From the NCBI RefSeq assembly GCF_027925145.1, contig NZ_AP027130.1, positions 620,001-684,000 on the forward strand: DNA of 64,000 nucleotides. The letters are read 5' to 3'. Numbering within the stretch: the stretch's first letter is position 1; each line of letters begins with the position of its first letter. Position numbers and translations under genes: made by a program. Below, piece by piece: positions 58,962 through 64,000 of this stretch. The stretch is from Thermodesulfomicrobium sp. WS (GTDB taxonomy: Bacteria; Desulfobacterota; Desulfovibrionia; Desulfovibrionales; Desulfomicrobiaceae). The notes below the pieces were generated by a model. That model saw nothing but the letters and a program-made list of their open reading frames with translations, had not been told where the DNA came from and did no database searches.

Positions 58962-61934
58962 TCAGCGTTGGCTGCCCCAGTCCAGGGGAGATTGCCAGGC
59001 GTGACGTAGGGTGGAGAGCGTCGCCTGGGCAAGGAGGGTGCCGGCGTGGGTGAGGCGCAGCGTGGGTTCGGCGCACGTCTCTCCGATGCGGGCGGCGTCT
59101 GCGCCCATGAGGGCCTCAAAGGCGTGGGTGCGGTCTTGGGGCACACTCACCACCAGGCGGCTTGGGCTTTCGCTGTAGAGGACTTCTTCGGGGTGCTGGC
59201 AGCCGCGCGCCGGGATGGCGGAGACGTCCACCACCGCGCCCAGTGCCCCGCCCAAGGCCATTTCCGCCACCGTGACCGCGATGCCGCCGTCGGAGACGTC
59301 GTGGCAGGCGGAGATGAGCCCCTCGCAGATGGCGGCATAGAGGCGCTGGTAGCGCTGCCGGGCCGAGAGGGCGTCCACGTGGGGGATGGCGCCGGAAATC
59401 CCCAGGGCCTGGGCGTACTCCGAGCCCCCGAGATCGCCGTGGGTCATGCCCAGTACGTAGAGGGCCTCGCCGGACTTTTTGAAGTCCGCGGACACGGCCA
59501 GGGTCACGTCCGGCATGATGCCGAGCACGGTAAAGAGCACCGTGGGCGGGATGGAGATCTTGACGCCGCCGCCCAGGTAGTCGTTTTTCATGGAGTCCTT
59601 GCCGGAGATGCACGGCACCCCGAAGGCGTGGCAGAAGTGGGACAGGGCCCGGGCCGAGCGTACGAGCTGGGCGAGCTTGAAGGCGCCGTCGGGGTTTTTG
59701 TCCGAGGCGATGGGGTCGCACCAGCAGAAGTTGTCCACCCCCACCAGTTGGTCGGGGTCCGCGCCCACGGCCACGGCGTTGCGGATGGCCTCGTCCATGG
59801 CGTTGGCGGTCATCCAATAGGTGTCGAGGTCGCTCAGCTTGGGGCAGATGCCGCAGGCGAGGACCGCCCCGCGCAGGCTGTCCAGCCGCGGCCGCAGCAC
59901 TGCGGCGTCCGTGGGGCCGCCCGCTCCCATGAGGGGTTTGATGACGCTGCCGCCCTGCACTTCGTGGTCGTATTGGCGGATGACGTATTCCCGCGAGCAG
60001 ATATTGAGGCGGCCGAGCATGGCGAGCAAAAAGTCGGTGCCGTTTTCCACCCGCGGCCGGGAGGTGGCGGCTGCGGCCGCCGGCGGGGTCCAAACGGCGG
60101 AAAGCTCCATCTGCGGGGTGCCGCGGTGCAGGAAGTCCATGTCCAGGGCCGCCACCACGCGCTCCCCGTGGCGCACGAGCAAGACGCCGGAGTCGGTGAA
60201 TGCCCCCAGGTCCGTGGCCTCCACGTCCATTTCCCGGGCCAGGTCCAAGAAAGCGCCGAGCTTGTGCGGCGGCACGGCCACGGTCATACGCTCCTGGGCC
60301 TCGGAGACGAAGATCTCCCACGGCGCAAGCCCCGGATACTTGAGGGGGGCGCGCGCCAGGTCCAGATCGCAGCCGCCGGTGTCCTGGGCCATCTCGCCCA
60401 CGGAGGAAGAAAGGCCGCCGGCGCCGTTGTCGGTGATGGCGTTGTAGAGCCCCTGGTTTCGGGCGCGCATGAGAAAGTCGTACATCTTGCGCTGGGTGAT
60501 GGGGTCGCCGATCTGTACTGCCGTGGCCGGAGATCCTTCGTGAAGCTCTTCCGAGGAGAAGGTGGCGCCGTGGATGCCGTCTTTGCCGATGCGGCCGCCC
60601 ACCATGACGATGCGGTCGCCCACCTGGGCCTTTTTCTCGTGGCTGGCTCGGCCGGCCACGGTGGCCGGCATCTTGCCCACGGTGCCGCAGAAGACCAAGG
60701 GTTTGCCGAGGAAGCGTTCGTGGAAGACGATGGCGCCGTTGACCGTGGGCACGCCGCTCTTGTTGCCGCCGTGCTCCACCCCTTCGCGCACGCCTTCGAA
60801 GATGCGGCGCGGGTGCAAGAGCCGCGGCGGCAGCTCGCCGTCGTAAAAAGGCGAGGCAAAACAGAATACATCGGTGTTGCACACCAACTCCGCCCCCATG
60901 CCGGTGCCCATGGGGTCGCGGTTGACGCCCACGATGCCGGTGAGCGCCCCGCCGTAGGGGTCCAGGGCCGAGGGGCTGTTGTGCGTCTCCACCTTGATGC
61001 AGAGGTTGGTCTCGGCGTCGAAGCGGATGACGCCGGCGTTGTCCTTGAAGACCGACAGACACAGGTCGTCCGCCCCACGCAGGGCGCGCAGGCGGGCGGT
61101 GGTGGCCTGGATGCAGGTCTTGTAGAGGCTGTCGATGGTGCTTGCATGCCCGGTGGCCGTATCGCGGTAGTGGATGCGGGCGCTGAAAATCTTGTGCTTG
61201 CAATGCTCGGACCAGGTTTGGGCCAGACATTCCAACTCGGCGTCGGTGGGCGCCGGGCCCAGGCCATGGCGGCTGCGGCGGGCAGCCACCTGCGGGTCCG
61301 CGAAATAGGCGCGGATGGCCTGCATCTCGGCAAGGCTCAAGGCCAGGGTGCGGGCGCGGCTCAGTTCCACAAGCCCCGCGTCATCCAAGGAGGCAAGTTC
61401 CATGATCTCCACCGCGGCCGATGCCGTGGCCGCCACCACCGCCATCTGCGGGGCAAATCCCGGTTCCTGTTCCCATTCCTGGCGGCTTTTGATGCGCAGG
61501 CGCTGGATGAGCTCGTTGGCCAAGAGGTCCCGGCCGATGTGCTCCACCTGCGCCCGGGAGAGTGTGCCGAAAATGCGGTACTGGGTGGCGGTGGAGACCT
61601 GGACGCCGTCCACCCCCAAGGCCAGGGACAAGGTCTCCCGGGCGGTGCGGCCTTCGTTGTCCGTCACGCCGGGGCGAAAACCTACCTCCAGCGCCCAGTC
61701 CGGGGTCGGCCCCAGGGGGGTGAGGGAGGCGGTATGGAGCACCGGATCATGGAGCAGGGCGGCATCACAGGCCGCGGTGGCCGCCTCGGCACTGAGGCCG
61801 TCGATGGTGTAGACCTTCACCAGGCGTACGGCATCCACCGCGAGTCCCAGTTCGGTGCGGATCTTGTGCGCCACCCGGGCGCCTTGGGTATCGGGCAGGT
61901 CGGCGCGGGTGCCGACTTCCATGCGAACGATCAT
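58962..61934 (-). CDS. purL: Phosphoribosylformylglycinamidine synthase, PurS-PurL fusion
   Basis: Makes FGAM from FGAR using ammonia passed on by a separate glutaminase (PurQ). 990 residues: an N-terminal PurS-like region (MIVRMEVGTRADLPDTQG, then VKVYTIDGLSAEAA), then the PurL synthetase with WSEHCKHK, VETHNSPSALDPYGGA and DNGAGGLSSSVGEMA. No glutaminase domain follows, so it is larger than small PurL (about 740) but lacks the tail of the large fused form. AAGGAG lies before the ATG at 61934. Confidence 0.93.
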   Translation of the reverse strand: MIVRMEVGTRADLPDTQGARVAHKIRTELGLAVDAVRLVKVYTIDGLSAEAATAACDAALLHDPVLHTASLTPLGPTPDWALEVGFRPGVTDNEGRTARETLSLALGVDGVQVSTATQYRIFGTLSRAQVEHIGRDLLANELIQRLRIKSRQEWEQEPGFAPQMAVVAATASAAVEIMELASLDDAGLVELSRARTLALSLAEMQAIRAYFADPQVAARRSRHGLGPAPTDAELECLAQTWSEHCKHKIFSARIHYRDTATGHASTIDSLYKTCIQATTARLRALRGADDLCLSVFKDNAGVIRFDAETNLCIKVETHNSPSALDPYGGALTGIVGVNRDPMGTGMGAELVCNTDVFCFASPFYDGELPPRLLHPRRIFEGVREGVEHGGNKSGVPTVNGAIVFHERFLGKPLVFCGTVGKMPATVAGRASHEKKAQVGDRIVMVGGRIGKDGIHGATFSSEELHEGSPATAVQIGDPITQRKMYDFLMRARNQGLYNAITDNGAGGLSSSVGEMAQDTGGCDLDLARAPLKYPGLAPWEIFVSEAQERMTVAVPPHKLGAFLDLAREMDVEATDLGAFTDSGVLLVRHGERVVAALDMDFLHRGTPQMELSAVWTPPAAAAATSRPRVENGTDFLLAMLGRLNICSREYVIRQYDHEVQGGSVIKPLMGAGGPTDAAVLRPRLDSLRGAVLACGICPKLSDLDTYWMTANAMDEAIRNAVAVGADPDQLVGVDNFCWCDPIASDKNPDGAFKLAQLVRSARALSHFCHAFGVPCISGKDSMKNDYLGGGVKISIPPTVLFTVLGIMPDVTLAVSADFKKSGEALYVLGMTHGDLGGSEYAQALGISGAIPHVDALSARQRYQRLYAAICEGLISACHDVSDGGIAVTVAEMALGGALGAVVDVSAIPARGCQHPEEVLYSESPSRLVVSVPQDRTHAFEALMGADAARIGETCAEPTLRLTHAGTLLAQATLSTLRHAWQSPLDWGSQR

Positions 61935-64000
61935 GCGAAACTCCTTGGTGGCTCTGGAGGGGCAAGAAAGACGAAGGCGTTCCCGCCCCCTTGTTTGGCT
62001 TGATAATTGGCGGCGTCGGCGCGGGAGATGAGGGACTGCACCGAGTCGTTTGGGGCAAGCAGGGTGGCGCCGATGCTCAGGGTGCACTCCGAGGTGATGG
62101 CCGCCACCTGTTTTTGGATGCGGGAGGCAAGGAGGGAGAGCCCTTCGGCCGATGCCTCGGCGCAGAGCACCAGGAATTCGTCTCCGCCGAAGCGGAAGGG
62201 ATAGTCCATGCCTTTGCGGAGATTTTCGCGCAGCACGGCGCCGATGCCGGCAAGGAGCTCGTCCCCGGCGCTATGGCCGTGGCGGTCGTTGTACTGTTTG
62301 AAGCGGTCCACGTCGAAGAAGAGCACTCCCAGGGGTTTGCCCGTGCGTTGGCTGCGGTCTATTTCCCGTTCGGTGATGCTGGTGAGGTGGTGGCGGTTGA
62401 AGACGCGGGTGAGGGCATCGAGCAGGGCCTGGTCCTTGATGGCGCGCTCCAGGCGGCGCACCGCGGTCATGTCCCGGCCCACGAGCACGGCGTGGTAGCG
62501 GGGCGACTGCACCCGGATGCCCAAGAGCTCCAGCACGAACTCGCGGTTGCTCAACGCAGTGCGCACTTCCACGGGTTCGCGGCGGTCGAGAAGGGCGCTT
62601 AAGTCCCAATGCGGGTCGAGGGGGTTCATGGACGTGCCCAAGTCCAGGATGTTGCGGCCCACCAAAGCCTGGGCGTAGGGCTTGGACACGAAGCCGATGA
62701 CCCCGGTCTCGTCGATGGTCATGACGATATCGGGCATGACGCGCAGAAGCCCTGCGAGAAAGTCGCGCTGTTCCACGGCCTCGAAGCCGTGGAAATGTAC
62801 GGCGGAAAGGTCCTGGACGAGGAGCAGGATACGCCGGGGGCCGTTTTCCTGGCTCGCCATGCGGTAGGCGCTGACGCTGATGCAGGGCGCGGATTCCGCC
62901 ATCTGGGGGTCCAGGGGGCAAAAGGCCGTGCAATGGCAGTCCTGCGCAGGGGTGTCCAGAAAATGGCGCCACTCCTCCACCTGCACCGGGTGCGGCAGCA
63001 GGGTGATGAGGTCGGTGAGCAGGGCGTCTTGGGGTGCGGCCGTGGTGAGGTAGCGGTTGAGCGCCGTGTTGGCGGCGATGAGGCGGCCGCTGCCATCGAA
63101 CAGGGCCACGCCCACGGGCAGGCTCTCCAAGAGGGCGGCCTTGGCGCGTTGGGGGGCCTGATAGGTGAGATAGCGGCGGTAACTGGCAGCGGCCAGACGG
63201 GCGTAGAGCTCGGCGGCGGCGGATTTTTCCCCGCAGTCGGGCTGGGAGAGGCGTAGTTCTCCCAGGGGCTCGTCGTGGTCCGTCATGAGGATGGGGGTGA
63301 GGCTTGCCGGAAGGGGCATGGTGGCAAGCAGGTTGCCTCGGCCGAGAAAGGTCGCTCCCATGGGAGTGAGGGCGAAGCGCTGCCACCCCGGCACTTCCGG
63401 GTCGCGCAGGATCACTTCCGCGGTCTGGCAGCCCCAATTCCAGCGGACGTGGCGGCCCATGACCGTGGCCACGGCGGATACGTCCCCGGTGACGGCCTCG
63501 ATCTCCCGCGCCTGGGCAAAAAAATCCTGGATATCGTCCACGGCGTAAGGCTTGAAGGACCATGTCTGGCGCCAGTCGACGCGCATCACCGTGCACATGG
63601 CATCGAAGCGCTCGCTCACGGTGGCCCGAAGTGTCTCCAGGGTCGCTGCGTCCAGACCGATGGCGCGCTTGATGAGCAGGTGCACCTGGCCAAGGGCCTC
63701 GGGCTTGGGGTGGGGGGCGAATTCCGCCTCTGCCCAGGCGGTGGCCAGGATGACCAGCTGGGTGAGCGGCGGGTGTTCCAGGACCCCGGCGAGATCGTGG
63801 TGGTGCTGCACCGCCTCGATGACCGGGCGCGGCAGATTCCAGAATTCGAGAAGTTCGGCGGTGAGCGCTTGGTGCTCCATGGCCTCCGGCAGTCCCGGGC
63901 CCACCAAGTCCGCGGGGGCGCCTTGAGGCAGACGGCCGGCCACGGTGAGGATGAGGATGGCCATGTCTTTGAGCAGCGTGGCCAGATAGGCTTCTTGCAC
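61931..64000 (-). CDS. HDOD, PAS and GGDEF domain protein (N-terminus outside window)
   Basis: Predicted diguanylate cyclase; 689 residues visible. The first part (HQALTAELLEFWNLP, EAVQHHHD) matches an HDOD domain, then a PAS region (LLESLPVGVALFDGSGRLIA), a second PAS-like stretch, and a GGDEF domain with FFDVDRFKQYND and the active site FRFGGDEFLV. The inhibitory RxxD site upstream of GGDEF is not canonical (KGMD). Cyclic di-GMP synthesis is likely. The stop overlaps the purL start (ATGA), so the two share a message. Confidence 0.88.
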   Translation of the reverse strand: MQEAYLATLLKDMAILILTVAGRLPQGAPADLVGPGLPEAMEHQALTAELLEFWNLPRPVIEAVQHHHDLAGVLEHPPLTQLVILATAWAEAEFAPHPKPEALGQVHLLIKRAIGLDAATLETLRATVSERFDAMCTVMRVDWRQTWSFKPYAVDDIQDFFAQAREIEAVTGDVSAVATVMGRHVRWNWGCQTAEVILRDPEVPGWQRFALTPMGATFLGRGNLLATMPLPASLTPILMTDHDEPLGELRLSQPDCGEKSAAAELYARLAAASYRRYLTYQAPQRAKAALLESLPVGVALFDGSGRLIAANTALNRYLTTAAPQDALLTDLITLLPHPVQVEEWRHFLDTPAQDCHCTAFCPLDPQMAESAPCISVSAYRMASQENGPRRILLLVQDLSAVHFHGFEAVEQRDFLAGLLRVMPDIVMTIDETGVIGFVSKPYAQALVGRNILDLGTSMNPLDPHWDLSALLDRREPVEVRTALSNREFVLELLGIRVQSPRYHAVLVGRDMTAVRRLERAIKDQALLDALTRVFNRHHLTSITEREIDRSQRTGKPLGVLFFDVDRFKQYNDRHGHSAGDELLAGIGAVLRENLRKGMDYPFRFGGDEFLVLCAEASAEGLSLLASRIQKQVAAITSECTLSIGATLLAPNDSVQSLISRADAANYQAKQGGGNAFVFLAPPEPPRSFA

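Noticed and set aside
55306-62003. Very long open frames opposite to the chemoreceptor, purL and gyrA genes
   Set aside because: They mirror strongly supported genes with clear motifs; high GC content leaves antisense frames open. They show no domains and low-complexity Gly/Arg/His content.

Overview
The window looks like part of the chromosome of a high-GC, anaerobic, sulfate-reducer-type bacterium, most likely of the order Desulfovibrionales. This is an inference from gene content: a homocysteine-biosynthesis DUF39 protein that works from sulfide, a SahR-ahcY-metK operon, a NikKMLQO nickel transporter, a chemoreceptor with a C-terminal hemerythrin domain (the DcrH theme), a PsrA/PhsA-like molybdoenzyme, several Fe-S flavoproteins and a PurS-PurL fusion. 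No rRNA, tRNA, CRISPR array, prophage or insertion sequence is visible, and no gene-free stretch exceeds about 300 bases. Most genes sit in tight operons with ATGA or TAATG overlaps.

Layout. 1-7.1 kb (minus): pyrB-pyrC, a PilR-like sigma-54 activator, an HD/nucleotidyltransferase-like protein, rlmN, hisI and the 5' part of hisG form one close-packed run. It is preceded by a hairpin plus T9 tract inside a 37-codon leader frame, which looks like a UTP-type attenuator. 7.1-12.6 kb (minus): a complete dppABCDF-type peptide/nickel ABC transporter. 12.8-16 kb: an Fe-S flavoprotein reductase faces a two-subunit molybdoenzyme that has neither a Tat signal nor a membrane anchor. 16.2-17.8 kb: an AAA-ATPase/PD-(D/E)XK protein. 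17.9-26.6 kb (minus): dnaA-dnaN-gyrB-gyrA, followed by a helix-turn-helix/coiled-coil protein and rfbA.

Gene direction flips at dnaA, as expected near a replication origin, yet only 78 bp separate dnaA from the divergent DUF39 gene and no DnaA boxes are visible there. 26.7-31.8 kb (plus): DUF39 and a DUF362 ferredoxin-like protein, a 39-residue basic protein, an FmdB zinc ribbon, then purB-pyrE and a small membrane protein. 32-36.9 kb (plus): a metallo-hydrolase, a small unknown protein, a flavoprotein, a ComF-type phosphoribosyltransferase, a membrane hybrid kinase that lacks its phospho-accepting histidine, and a DUF456 protein.

37-42.5 kb: an EamA transporter (minus), then the S-adenosylmethionine recycling operon sahR-ahcY-metK with a 22-bp operator lying over the sahR start codon, a terminator, and glk. 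42.5-50 kb: an Fe-S/winged-helix protein and an AzgA-type purine permease with a structured leader (minus), a TSUP transporter (plus) under a perfect GntR-type palindrome, and nikKMLQO (minus). In nikKMLQO, three subunits are predicted to expose a histidine at or next to the mature N-terminus. 50.2-58.8 kb (plus): purA, holB, serB, ubiD, pyk and a chemoreceptor (MCP-CZB-hemerythrin) whose two N-terminal membrane segments are in different frames across a G7 tract. 58.9-64 kb (minus): purSL and a truncated HDOD-PAS-GGDEF protein that runs off the edge.

The strongest candidates for new biology are the pyrB attenuator, the anchorless and Tat-less molybdoenzyme pair, the DUF39-DUF362 pairing, the degenerate hybrid kinase in a ComF operon, the structured azgA leader, the N-terminal-histidine pattern in the nickel transporter, and the G7 frameshift in the chemoreceptor.
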